Shown piece by piece: positions 16,427-24,369 of a stretch of 37,264 nt of DNA (positions are counted from its first letter, which is position 1; each line of letters begins with the position of its first letter). This stretch comes from an uncultured Oceanospirillaceae bacterium (lineage in GTDB: Bacteria; Pseudomonadota; Gammaproteobacteria; Pseudomonadales; Balneatricaceae), in assembly GCA_937138495.1 (NCBI GenBank), contig CAKZPE010000031.1, forward strand, positions 1 to 37,264, read 5' to 3'. The notes under the pieces are model-generated. The model saw nothing but the letters and a program-made list of their open reading frames with translations, was not told where the DNA came from and searched no databases. A program made the position numbers and the translations under genes.

Positions 16427-16483
16427 TAACGCCTCAAGAATAGCCACGGTTTACCGTGTCCTTTTTGCTTAGTTTGTTAGGCT
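16427..16483 (-). repeat. attC-like site between tyrosinase and SLATT-like genes
   Basis: Read on the minus strand the 57-bp element opens with GCCTAAC, an exact RYYYAAC inverse core, and closes with GTTATAT, an imperfect GTTRRRY core. Inside are partly complementary arms (CAAACTAAGC against GCTATTCTTG) around a central palindrome CACGGTAAACCGTG. Position fits an integron cassette: just after one stop and 28 bp before the next ATG, same orientation. Confidence 0.45.
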
Positions 16484-16491
16484 TTAGGTGG

Positions 16492-17256
16492 CTAGGGGGT
16501 TGGATTAAAAACTGGCTGGGTTGGGCCATAACTGTATGAGTCTTGTCCGAGAGCACTTATGTCTTGGATATTATCGTTGTTATATTCTGTGTCCCACGGA
16601 TCGAGTAATGCTTCTGCTCCTGTAAGATACGCCTTTTCATTAGGGTTGTTGTTTTGCCAAACTGACCAAATTCGATCTATTTGAGCATGATGGCACCAGA
16701 ATATCGGGTCGTTTGGTGAAATCATTGGGTTTGCCATATCGCCTCCTACCCAATTATGTCCACCTCCATGAAGAGGGCCTTCTAGCTCGCGCGACCAAGG
16801 GTAATAATCCCCCGTATACCGCTCCATCATCTGTACTGTTGCCGGGTTACTAAACCAAGGTCTCTGGTTTGGTACGGTAACAGGCTGCCCAGCAAGAAGA
16901 CCAATATCACGTTGAGAAGAAAGCCCCAGAACTCCACTGATCCCTATTAATCTTCCTCCATCTGCATCCCAATCCCAATAAGGAATTGAAAGAGTATTGT
17001 CTATATTTCTCAACTCACGCTCAAAAGCAATAAGATAAGCACGATGCCATGGAAGAAAACGGCGGTACCCTACTATCCCTGCCATGTTTCCATGCATTCG
17101 ATGCACCCCATGACGCAAACCATCAGGAAACATTGACATATTGGCATGAATATCAACCAAGTTCTTATATGTTCCATTTTTAACTAGCTGATTTATAGCC
17201 TGCCTGAACTCCGGCCACTTACTGTATGTGACATTACTTTCTCTTATTATTGCCAT
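16492..17256 (-). CDS. Tyrosinase-family dicopper protein
   Basis: A 254-aa tyrosinase central domain. The CuA half contains HGVHRMHGNM and the hallmark FLPWHRAYLIAFERELR, then IPYWDWDADGG. The CuB half contains LHGGGHNW and the signature DPIFWCHHAQIDRIW. Tyrosinases oxidise phenols to quinones; with no signal peptide or twin-arginine leader, this one looks cytoplasmic. The spacing between the middle CuA histidine and the FLPWH histidine is larger (16) than the usual 9, so it may belong to a less studied branch. AT-rich DNA and no related metabolic neighbours point to acquisition. Enzyme class confidence is high, substrate unknown. Confidence 0.85.
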   Translation of the reverse strand: MAIIRESNVTYSKWPEFRQAINQLVKNGTYKNLVDIHANMSMFPDGLRHGVHRMHGNMAGIVGYRRFLPWHRAYLIAFERELRNIDNTLSIPYWDWDADGGRLIGISGVLGLSSQRDIGLLAGQPVTVPNQRPWFSNPATVQMMERYTGDYYPWSRELEGPLHGGGHNWVGGDMANPMISPNDPIFWCHHAQIDRIWSVWQNNNPNEKAYLTGAEALLDPWDTEYNNDNIQDISALGQDSYSYGPTQPVFNPTP

Positions 17257-17772
17257 TTTTAAATCCTCACTGATTTAATTGAAGCTCGGCTAATTATTGC
17301 GAGGGCCTCATGCCTTACATTTTAATAACGAACGGGCGCGCTTTTCTGCCAACACAGAAAGCAGGCATTGCTATAACATTTTGAATTAAAATAGCTTTTA
17401 GACAGCACCGCCATTTTCCTCCGATAAAAAACAAGCATGTGCGCTTTGACGACTGACTGCGCACGTAAATCTGCACAGTAAATTCCCTGAGTAATTAATA
17501 TGAGACGGAATACCAGAAAATACAAGGATAAAAACGAGCTACAACAAGCAGAGAAATGCCCCGGAAAAATTAGCTTTCTCCAAATATACATACGGACGAA
17601 CGGATTTATTGCGGTTTATATCTACAGTGTTGATACATGTCCGCTGCTGGCACGTAGCGGTCATCAATGCCGCCATAAGCTGTTGTTTTACAACTGTGAG
17701 TGCTGTGCCATTCAGGCACAAAAACAAGCAACGGAAAGACGTCAGATTAATGGCCTGGTCAGGCCTGCTTAG
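17257..17772. other. Gap, 516 bp, only doubtful small frames
   Basis: Lies between the tyrosinase start and the DUF1761 stop. A minus-strand frame at 17322-17591 (89 codons, ending CWQKSAPVRY) is the best candidate, with hydrophobic start and basic middle, but it has no known motif or good ribosome site. The plus-strand frames overlapping it look random. No clear attC-like site is visible. Confidence 0.4.
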
Positions 17773-18198
17773 CTATGAAAACATACCTATAATTGCACCC
17801 ATTAAAGCAAGTTCAGTAACACTGTGGGCTGAATTTATGAATGTGAGCTTTGAGGGTACACGGGCAAAACCATTGTAGTAGCCCAGCGACAAGACAGTAA
17901 ATGCTGCCGAGATCAGTACGCCAAAAAATGCACCACTTAAAAGACCCGATATGTTTGCTACTGCCATAAGCAATGCGAGACATACAGCTTTCGACAGCCC
18001 CGAAATTAAAGAGATGATGAAAGCGCCACCAAGGCCTTCGGTGTTGTCAGCCTCCTCTTTTGTGATGCCTAAAGCATTTGCCCATGCCTCACCAAAAGCC
18101 GCCCAATGGTACCAGGCAAATCCAAGGACATAGCTTGCAATGGCTGCAATTGCTACAGCCATGTAATTCAAATTTTGTAATTCTGAAATCCAGTTCAT
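17773..18198 (-). CDS. DUF1761-family membrane protein
   Basis: A 141-aa protein with four hydrophobic helices and the DUF1761 features AAIASYVLGFAWYHWAAFGE near the N-terminus and FINSAHSVTELALMGAIIG at the C-terminus. The family is widespread, of unknown function, and often carried on mobile or accessory DNA. The ATG at 18198 has CAGGGA upstream and sits 25 bp after an attC-like core. No operon partner. Confidence 0.8.
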   Translation of the reverse strand: MNWISELQNLNYMAVAIAAIASYVLGFAWYHWAAFGEAWANALGITKEEADNTEGLGGAFIISLISGLSKAVCLALLMAVANISGLLSGAFFGVLISAAFTVLSLGYYNGFARVPSKLTFINSAHSVTELALMGAIIGMFS

Positions 18199-18223
18199 AC
18201 ATTTCCCTGACTTTATTTTGGAA

Positions 18224-18302
18224 GCCTAACATCGCCAACCGCGGTCGTAGTGTAGGCGCGAAGCGCCGGAATGGAAAGCCTGTCCACGCAGTCACGTTAA
18301 CG
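18224..18302 (-). repeat. attC-like site upstream of the DUF1761 gene
   Basis: On the minus strand it starts CGTTAAC (inverse-core-like) and ends in a perfect GTTRRRY core, GTTAGGC. Inner arms ACGTGACTGCG and CGCGGTTGGCGAT are partly complementary. A GGCGC-TTC-GCGCC hairpin sits in the middle. Length (79 bp) and distance to the next ATG are typical for cassette recombination sites, but pairing is imperfect. Confidence 0.4.
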
Positions 18303-18554
18303 GGTCAAGACAGTTCCTTTTACTAGTTTTGATAATCTGACAAAAAAGACCTGATTTCGTGTGTTCCAGGGTGACTAGTGGGTTGATCTTCGAGTGTACG
18401 GCCACCTCTGAAAACTACTTTAGACAACTAAATCCAGTTCCACCTGATCGCAGGACCTGTAGATCACTGCAGCTTTTGACTTAGGTTATACATAACCAAA
18501 CTTAACAGCTAAAAAAGCTGCAGATAATAGCCGGTCTGTCACAAGTCAGCGCTA
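18303..18554. other. Non-coding stretch with a nested palindrome
   Basis: CTGCAGCTTTT (18467-18477) pairs perfectly with AAAAGCTGCAG (18513-18523). Inside the loop GGTTAT-AC-ATAACC (18484-18497) forms a second perfect hairpin. No T-run follows, so simple termination is unlikely. No gene was found in this stretch. Confidence 0.55.
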
Positions 18555-19000
18555 TTACCAGTTGCTCTCATCAGGATCAGCCCCCGTTATTTTCATAGCG
18601 CAATTGATGCGTTCATCATTGTCAGATAAAGCACTGCAGCCCAAAAGCTTGCCATGATTATTGCTGTAATCAGCATGTACTGGATGCATCTTATTAATTC
18701 GGCGGTGACATAATTCCGATCGGTAAACAGAATAAACTGATTTGTCTATCCTGGAGAAATCATACAGCTCTGGCATCATCTCGCGCATGGACCTTAAGAG
18801 TTCTGTTTCATTTTCCTGTACATTTGGAGGCAATGCAGATTCCATTTCCTTACGGCTGACCCCCTTTTCTTTATTGCTCCAGGCAGAAGATGCGATCTGA
18901 TAAACCTTTTGACAAACCTAGCTATCCACTGGGTCAGCCCCCCCCCCGAAGCACAACCTACGAGAAGTGCGCATAGGATTGTAATAGTTGATTCCTTCAA
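18555..19000 (-). pseudogene. Small lipoprotein gene broken at a ten-base homopolymer
   Basis: A TTG at 19000 behind AAGGAG (eight-base gap) opens a lipoprotein leader, KESTITILCALLVGCASGGG, with lipobox LVGC. At 18938-18947 the gene crosses ten consecutive C (G on the coding strand). The current frame then gives a basic, unnatural tail ending at 18794. The +1 frame instead reads GADPVDS, a TAG (18918-18920), then VCQKVYQIASSAWSNKEKG and ESALPPNVQENETELLRSM to a stop at 18555, which looks like real protein with four cysteines. So both a frameshift and a stop separate leader and body. The family is not recognised; decay, phase variation or assembly error are possible. Confidence 0.5.
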
Positions 19001-19036
19001 GTTCCCTGCTCCTTTATCACATCGCTTTACGGGCAA

Positions 19037-19662
19037 ACCTTTAGCTTTTAAACTGCTCCGCTTCTAATGGAAGCTTTTCAGCCGTGTGATATTTGGCCAG
19101 CCCCACTCACTACAATCTTAATAGCTATCAGATATATCACCACATAGATAAGCAAAGAAGCATGCAAATAGCCAAATGCTTTCGGCTGTAGACCGCTTCA
19201 CAACGCAAACAAACGGGGCGTACCGGACATCGGGTCCGGGCGAATTTCAGCGGAGAGTGAGAACGTATCTTCCAGTAATTTACGGGTGAATACTTCTGCA
19301 GCTACGCCCGCCCCGGCACTGACACCTTTCAGATCCAGAGCTGCCAGCGTACAGGGAATCAGCAACCCCTTTAATGATGGGGTTGGTGAGGTTATGTCAC
19401 TACCCGGTAAGCCGTCATTGAAGCGTGCATAATAATTCCAACATGATGCTGACGACTGTTTCTGGTTATTAAATTCGATGTACCTTGTTTTTGATGTTAT
19501 ATATCTTCTTAAAAACTCAGCAGAATCAGTAAATATTTGTAGCCGTACTTCCCGAAATATCTGATCCGGCTTTTAGCCGGATCTGTCTTCACGGTAAAGG
19601 CAGGCGTCTGATATTTTGCTGTTACCTTTAATTACCTGTTACCGATCAGGCAGTATTTAGTT
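19037..19662. other. Long gap before the LysR gene
   Basis: No start-to-stop gene is present. It contains the long start-less minus-strand frame 19198-19572, described separately, and a perfect inverted repeat GATCCGGC-TTTTA-GCCGGATC (19563-19583) without a T-run. The promoter of the LysR gene should lie in the last 100 bp. Confidence 0.5.
19198..19572 (-). pseudogene. Start-less open frame with protein-like composition
   Basis: 124 codons are open on the minus strand from 19572 down to a TGA at 19198-19200, with no usable start in the first half. It reads FLRRYITSKTRYIEFNNQKQ, GLLIPCTLAALDLKGVSAGA, AEVFTRKLLEDTFSLSAEI and ends PDPMSGTPRLFAL. The composition is natural and the frame long for non-coding DNA, so it may be a truncated gene or part of a dispersed element. 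Family unknown. Confidence 0.35.
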
Positions 19663-20520
19663 ATGAATCCACATCCGCCACTCCACTGGCTGCGCACCTT
19701 TGCCAGTGCCGCGCAATTAAAAAGTTTTACGAAGGCCGCACAGGCACTGAACCTTACCCAGGCGGCGGTAAGCAAGCAGATGCGCGCCCTTGAGCAGGCG
19801 CTGAATCAGCCGCTGTTTAACCGCGAAGCACATGGCATCACTCTGACTGAGCTCGGGGAGCGTTATCTGGTTGAGGTGCAGGCCGCACTGAATACGCTGG
19901 ACGGGGCCACGGAAGACTTGTTTGGTCTGCGGCAACGGGGCGTTTTGCAGCTCAGAGTGAATATCAGCTTTGCTCACTGGGTACTCAGTCCAAAACTGGC
20001 AGATCTGTACAGCCAACTGCCGGACCTGCAAATGGAGATGACCCATACAGTCTGGGATGTGAACCGGGAACCTGTCGGTGGCGATATTGATATCCGCTAT
20101 GGAACCGGCCCCTGGAAAGGCTTCAGTGCGTTACGCCTGACCCGGGATGAGCTGTTTCCCGCGACCGGCACCGGTACAGAAGACCACCCTCAATTGCCCC
20201 TGATTAATGTGCTCGGTTACCGTTCCGGCTGGCAATGGTATGCCAAGCAAACCGGTCAGCCTGAATTACTTAACCGGCCACAACGATCAGTTGATAACTC
20301 GATCATTGCCTATCAGATGGCGGCACAGGGTTTAGGAGTGGTGCTGGCCCGCAGCAGCTTTATGGAGCATGCAATGGCAAACAGTTCACTCCGGGATATG
20401 CAGATGCAACGCTGCAAAACTGAGGAAGGTTTTTTTGCCCTGTGCTCAGGCAGTGCTCAGCTACCTCAGGCCGGCCGTGATGTCTGGCGCTGGCTGGCGG
20501 ATGAGTTTGAGGGCGTTTAG
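19663..20520 (+). CDS. LysR-family regulator (GcvA-like)
   Basis: A 285-aa LysR regulator of the GcvA/AmpR type, recognisable from PPLHWLRTFASAAQLKSFTK and AAQALNLTQAAVSKQMRALE in the winged helix and an effector domain with VGGDIDIRYGTGPWKG. It lies 144 bp upstream of, and parallel to, the sulfatase/phosphonate-hydrolase gene, so it may control it. The ATG at 19663 gives the canonical family N-terminus. The ligand is unknown. Confidence 0.85.
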   Translation: MNPHPPLHWLRTFASAAQLKSFTKAAQALNLTQAAVSKQMRALEQALNQPLFNREAHGITLTELGERYLVEVQAALNTLDGATEDLFGLRQRGVLQLRVNISFAHWVLSPKLADLYSQLPDLQMEMTHTVWDVNREPVGGDIDIRYGTGPWKGFSALRLTRDELFPATGTGTEDHPQLPLINVLGYRSGWQWYAKQTGQPELLNRPQRSVDNSIIAYQMAAQGLGVVLARSSFMEHAMANSSLRDMQMQRCKTEEGFFALCSGSAQLPQAGRDVWRWLADEFEGV

Positions 20521-20597
20521 TGGCGCCCTGTTATATGTTTGCCGCCCTGCTGCCTCTATAACCTTTACCGGGATGAAGACCGTTTAAATTACTTTTA

Positions 20598-20613
20598 TCT
20601 GGTATAGACCAGA
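20598..20613. promoter_or_regulatory. PhnF/HutC-type palindrome upstream of the hydrolase gene
   Basis: TCTGGTATAGACCAGA is a perfect 6-bp inverted repeat around ATAG, 52 bp before the hydrolase ATG. Its core GTATAGAC fits the GTnTAnAC consensus of HutC-subfamily GntR regulators and matches, as I recall, the TGGTATAGACCA operator of the phosphonate regulator PhnF. No GntR gene is in the flanking DNA, so the regulator would act in trans. Confidence 0.6.
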
Positions 20614-20664
20614 TGTATGATTCAGGATAATTCTCTATGCAGATCAATAACGGACTGATTCCTC

Positions 20665-22242
20665 ATGATAAAAAATGTCTTACTGATCACTGCCGACCAA
20701 TGGCGCGGAAGTTGTTTATCTGCCGCAGGCCATCCGGTTGTCAGTACACCGAATCTGGATCGCCTTGCCAGCGAAGGCGTGCTCTTCACACAGCATTATG
20801 CTCAGGCAACGCCCTGCAGCCCGTCCCGGGCTTCTATCCATACCGGTATGTATCAGCATAACCACCGGGTGTGCGGTAACGGTAGCCCTCTTCACCAGCG
20901 CTTTACCAATATGGCTCTGGAAGCATGCCAGGCGGGTTATACCCCGGCGCTGTTCGGTTACACAGATACGGCACTTGATCCGAAAACGTTGCCGGCAGGT
21001 TCACCGGATTTTCACAGTTACGAAACGGTTTTACCCGGTTATGATGCCGAAGAATTATTGACTGAAAAGCCACTGGGTTGGTTTGAATGGCTGGCCGGTC
21101 AGGGTGTACCGGTGCCGGCGGAGCATGATTTTTACAGTATCTACACCCCGCTCAGGCGTCCTGAAGATGCAGACAAAGGTGCCAGCTATGGCGAACCCTG
21201 TTACAGCGCCGAGCAGACAGAAACGGCTTTTTTGCGTCAGCGGGCGGAACACTACATAGACGCTCAGGCTCAGACGCCATGGTTTATTCATTTATCATGG
21301 ATCAAGCCGCATCCCCCTTTTGTTGCACCGGAACCCTATAACAGTATGTATGATCCGGATAAGGTCGATATGCCGGTACGGCATGACACCATCGATGTTG
21401 AAATGCAGCAACACCCGTATCTGGATTTTTACCTGAACAATAAACGTGGCCAGAACACTTACTGGAACGTCATCGACGGTAAAGGCCTCGGGCCGGATAT
21501 GAGTGAAACGGATCTTCGCCAGATGCGGGCAACATACTACGGCCTGATCAGTGAAGTGGATGCGCAGTTCGGCAAGTTGTATGCGTTTCTGGATGAAAGA
21601 GGTCTGCTTGGAAGTACACTGATTGTATTCAGCAGTGACCATGGCGAGCAGTTGGGAGATCATTATCTGACCGATAAACAGGGGTTCTTTGATCAGTCAT
21701 ACCATATCCCCCTGATTATCCGCGCCCCGGGCGCTGAGTGGGATGCTGCCCGCGGTACCCGGATCAGCCGTTTTACTGAAAATATCGACATTATGCCAAC
21801 CGTGCTGGATCTGCTTGGGTCAGATATACCTTTGCAGTGTGACGGCTACAGTTTACGGCCCTTCCTTGAAGGTATCACCGATGTGAACTGGCGCAGCGCT
21901 GCACACTGGGAGCATGATTTCAGAGACATTGCTCAGGGGCTGCCCGAAACCGCACTGGGGCTCAATCTCGATGAATGCAGCCTGGCTGTGATCCGGGATA
22001 ATCAGTACAAATACGTGCATTTCAATCAACTCCCACCGTTATTGTTTGATCTGCAGAATGACCCCGGTGAGCTGCATAACCTGGCGAATAATCCTGACTA
22101 CGCAGAAACAGTACTGAAATATGCACAAAAGATGCTTAGCTGGCGGATGAACAGCAATGAACGGACACATACGGCCTGGCAATATCATCCTGATGGTCCA
22201 TATTACCGGGCCGATACTCAGCGGGGAGATTTAAAGCGCTAA
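20665..22242 (+). CDS. Phosphonate monoester hydrolase / type I sulfatase (alkaline phosphatase superfamily)
   Basis: A 525-aa hydrolase. Cys51 lies in CSPSRASIHTG, the C-X-P-S-R signature oxidised to formylglycine by a maturase. The metal site includes D11 and the SSDHGEQLGDH block near residue 330. Overall resemblance is to the Rhizobium/Burkholderia phosphonate monoester hydrolases: RQMRATYYGLISEVDAQFG, NIDIMPTVLDLLG, DNQYKYVHFNQLPPLLFDL and LSWRMNSNERT. Those enzymes cleave phosphonate monoesters, phosphodiesters and sulfate esters. No signal peptide is seen, so it is cytoplasmic. Choline sulfatase is less likely because the C-terminus is PMH-like. The PhnF-type palindrome upstream supports a phosphonate link. 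The maturase gene is not in this window. Confidence 0.85.
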   Translation: MIKNVLLITADQWRGSCLSAAGHPVVSTPNLDRLASEGVLFTQHYAQATPCSPSRASIHTGMYQHNHRVCGNGSPLHQRFTNMALEACQAGYTPALFGYTDTALDPKTLPAGSPDFHSYETVLPGYDAEELLTEKPLGWFEWLAGQGVPVPAEHDFYSIYTPLRRPEDADKGASYGEPCYSAEQTETAFLRQRAEHYIDAQAQTPWFIHLSWIKPHPPFVAPEPYNSMYDPDKVDMPVRHDTIDVEMQQHPYLDFYLNNKRGQNTYWNVIDGKGLGPDMSETDLRQMRATYYGLISEVDAQFGKLYAFLDERGLLGSTLIVFSSDHGEQLGDHYLTDKQGFFDQSYHIPLIIRAPGAEWDAARGTRISRFTENIDIMPTVLDLLGSDIPLQCDGYSLRPFLEGITDVNWRSAAHWEHDFRDIAQGLPETALGLNLDECSLAVIRDNQYKYVHFNQLPPLLFDLQNDPGELHNLANNPDYAETVLKYAQKMLSWRMNSNERTHTAWQYHPDGPYYRADTQRGDLKR

Positions 22243-22260
22243 CCCGCCCCGCCAATGCTT

Positions 22261-22731
22261 TTACCAGGGGCGGACCGGTACGCTGGAAATGCTGTTTTTG
22301 GGTGAGCCTTCGACAAGCTTGTCTGAATACACCAGATAGATCAGCACATTGCGTTTCTGATCCAGAAACCGCACCACCTGCATGCTCTTAAACAGGATTG
22401 AGGTTTTCTGTTTAAAGACCCGCTCACCGTTTTTGAGGTCTGCCGGTAAGGTAACCGGGCCAACCTGACGGCAGGCTATCGATGCATCCGATGTATCTTC
22501 TGCCAGGCCGAGGCTGCCGCTGATACCGCCGGTTTTTGCCCGGCTGAGGTGACATGTCACCCCGGGAATACGCGGGTCATCGAAGGCTTCAATGACAATT
22601 TTATGGTTCGCGCCGAGTAACTTAAAAACCGTATCGACACTGCCAATTTCTTCAGCCTGCAACGCAGAACTGGCCAGAACACCTGCAAACAATGCACCGG
22701 CTAATACTGTAAACCGCTTTATAAAACGCAT
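22261..22731 (-). CDS. creA: CreA family protein
   Basis: A 156-aa exported protein with a signal peptide ([20 protein letters not shown], cleavage about residue 26) and the CreA pattern: [62 protein letters not shown] and [19 protein letters not shown]. CreA is periplasmic and of unknown biochemical role; its name comes from the E. coli cre locus, which is absent here. Length is normal and the gene looks intact. It converges with the hydrolase gene. Confidence 0.92.
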   Translation of the reverse strand: MRFIKRFTVLAGALFAGVLASSALQAEEIGSVDTVFKLLGANHKIVIEAFDDPRIPGVTCHLSRAKTGGISGSLGLAEDTSDASIACRQVGPVTLPADLKNGERVFKQKTSILFKSMQVVRFLDQKRNVLIYLVYSDKLVEGSPKNSISSVPVRPW

Positions 22732-22792
22732 ATTAACTATCCGATATTCTATTAAAATTCAATTGGTTATAAGATTTATCAAGAATCTTGTT

Positions 22793-23146
22793 TCATAAGA
22801 TTACCTTTGCGTAACTCGCCCGCTCTATTTCACTGATCTCAACACTCAGTGATGCATGACGGACAGCACAGCTGAGCAGATATTGCTGCACCGCGATCAG
22901 AACACCATCAGCAAGTTGTTTACGCTGCTCCGGCGTACGGCCATCAAGAATTTTAATGTCGATATGTAGCTGGCTGAGACCGGTTTCGCCTACCAGTTGA
23001 TTCTGTAGCGGCAGCAGACGTACTTTAATATCATCAGCCTCAAATAACTCACTGGCGAATGCGGCATCAAAACAGCTTTGCATCAGCGTATTCTGATCAC
23101 AGCCTGCCAGTATTTCCGGGCTGCATTCCAGTATGCAATGAGGCAT
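22793..23146 (-). CDS. 5-carboxymethyl-2-hydroxymuconate delta-isomerase-like (CHMI)
   Basis: A 117-aa tautomerase-superfamily protein with the N-terminal MPHCILECS (Pro at position 2, the expected catalytic base) and the CHMI blocks HIDIKILDGRTPEQRKQLAD and LSVEISEIERASYAK. CHMI isomerises a ring-cleavage product in homoprotocatechuate breakdown, but no other hpa genes are present and single copies are common in marine gammaproteobacteria. The in vivo substrate is therefore open. It is upstream of creA on the same strand with a 61-bp gap. Confidence 0.88.
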   Translation of the reverse strand: MPHCILECSPEILAGCDQNTLMQSCFDAAFASELFEADDIKVRLLPLQNQLVGETGLSQLHIDIKILDGRTPEQRKQLADGVLIAVQQYLLSCAVRHASLSVEISEIERASYAKVIL

Positions 23147-23197
23147 GGGTATCTATCCTTTTGAATCATAAAAGCCGGCATCATAGCAGTTACAGGT

Positions 23198-23232
23198 ACA
23201 AAAAACCCGGAGAGCCTGTAGCTGTCCGGGTT
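23198..23232 (-). terminator. Rho-independent terminator of the GlxA-family gene
   Basis: AACCCGGA (23204-23211) and TCCGGGTT (23225-23232) form an 8-bp stem. The minus strand continues into six T. It lies just past the regulator's stop. Confidence 0.8.
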
Positions 23233-23250
23233 GTTGTGTCTGCTGCCCGT

Positions 23251-24369
23251 TTACAGGGTAACTGATCCGAAACTGGGTTCTGCCTGCGCTTCAGACAACG
23301 CTGAAGACGAACGTGCAGCCCGTGCGATCAGCTGCTCATCAACTGCCGGGTCACCCATAACAGTCTCATGCCCTTTCCCCCAGACACGTTTACGTTCGTC
23401 CCGGGGGGAAATGCCAATATGCTTACGGTAGCAACGGCTGAAATGCGGCGTGGATACAAAGCCACAGGCGCTGGCGATTTCAACAATCGACATGCTGGAC
23501 TGCTTCAGTAACTGACGGGCCCGGTCGAGCCGCAACTTCAGATAATAGCGGGACGGTGAGCAGTTCAGGTACTTATGGAACATCCGCTCCAGCTGGCGTC
23601 GTGACACGTCTACAAAGCGGGCCAGCTCATCCAGCTCGATGGGCTCTTCCAGATTAGCTTCCATCAGTTCGATGATGTCTACCAGCTTAGGCTTTGGCTG
23701 ACCGTTGTTATGCAGCTGGCGCAGCGGAATACGCTGCTGATCAAACTCACTGCGGATACGGTCACAGACAAACATGTCAGAAACAGCACTGGAAAGCTTG
23801 GCACCGTGCTGTAACGCCACCAGGTGCAGGAACATATCCATTGGCGTATTGCCACCGGATGAAGTCATCCGTTTCTGGTCAATGGTAAACAGACGGTTAT
23901 TACAGCGCACCTTAGGGTACCGTTCCTGCAGCGCAGCGATACATTCCCAGTGCGCACTGCATTCATGGTCGTCCAGCAGGCCTGCATGGGCCAGCGCATA
24001 CGGACCGGTACAGATACCGCCCACGACGATACCCCGCCGTGCCTGGGCCTGGATCCAGCTGATCTGTTTTGGCCGGTAACTGCGGGTGATGTTTACCCCT
24101 CCGGCAACGATCAGAATATCAATATCAGGTGCATGGCTGATACTGGCATCAGGTGTGAAGCACAAGCCATCGCTGGCGCGGACCTGTTCGCCGTTCTCAG
24201 AGATCATATGCCAGCTATAGAGTTCTTCACCGGATAGCTGGTTTGCCATTCTTAAGGGCTCCACCGCAGACGCCAGGGCTATCATGGTGAAGTTGTCCAG
24301 CAACAGAAAGCCCACACGGGTCTGTTCTTTTGTTTCCTTAAAAGGGTGTCGCATAACAACTGAAGTCAT
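23251..24369 (-). CDS. GlxA-family AraC regulator, GbdR-like
   Basis: A 372-aa regulator. Residues about 15-190 form a DJ-1/PfpI-like domain (VGFLLLDNFTMIALASAVEP, DILIVAGGV, GICTGPYALAHAGLL); residues about 225-325 form an AraC DNA-binding domain (ELARFVDVSRRQLERMFHKY, SIVEIASACGFVSTPHFSR). It is closest in feel to GbdR and CdhR, which sense glycine betaine, dimethylglycine or carnitine and activate their catabolism. Start chosen at the ATG at 24369, with AGAGGG six bases upstream, rather than the frame's upper limit. The BCCT carrier 6 kb away could be a target. GbdR identity is moderate; family is certain. Confidence 0.85.
   Translation of the reverse strand: MTSVVMRHPFKETKEQTRVGFLLLDNFTMIALASAVEPLRMANQLSGEELYSWHMISENGEQVRASDGLCFTPDASISHAPDIDILIVAGGVNITRSYRPKQISWIQAQARRGIVVGGICTGPYALAHAGLLDDHECSAHWECIAALQERYPKVRCNNRLFTIDQKRMTSSGGNTPMDMFLHLVALQHGAKLSSAVSDMFVCDRIRSEFDQQRIPLRQLHNNGQPKPKLVDIIELMEANLEEPIELDELARFVDVSRRQLERMFHKYLNCSPSRYYLKLRLDRARQLLKQSSMSIVEIASACGFVSTPHFSRCYRKHIGISPRDERKRVWGKGHETVMGDPAVDEQLIARAARSSSALSEAQAEPSFGSVTL

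Noticed and set aside
17500..17772. 90-codon plus-strand frame between tyrosinase and DUF1761
   Set aside because: No ribosome site, no motif, and competing open frames on both strands; treated as chance.
20665..22242. Choline sulfatase (betC)
   Set aside because: The sulfatase signature is shared, but central and C-terminal blocks follow phosphonate monoester hydrolases; no betaine genes are adjacent.
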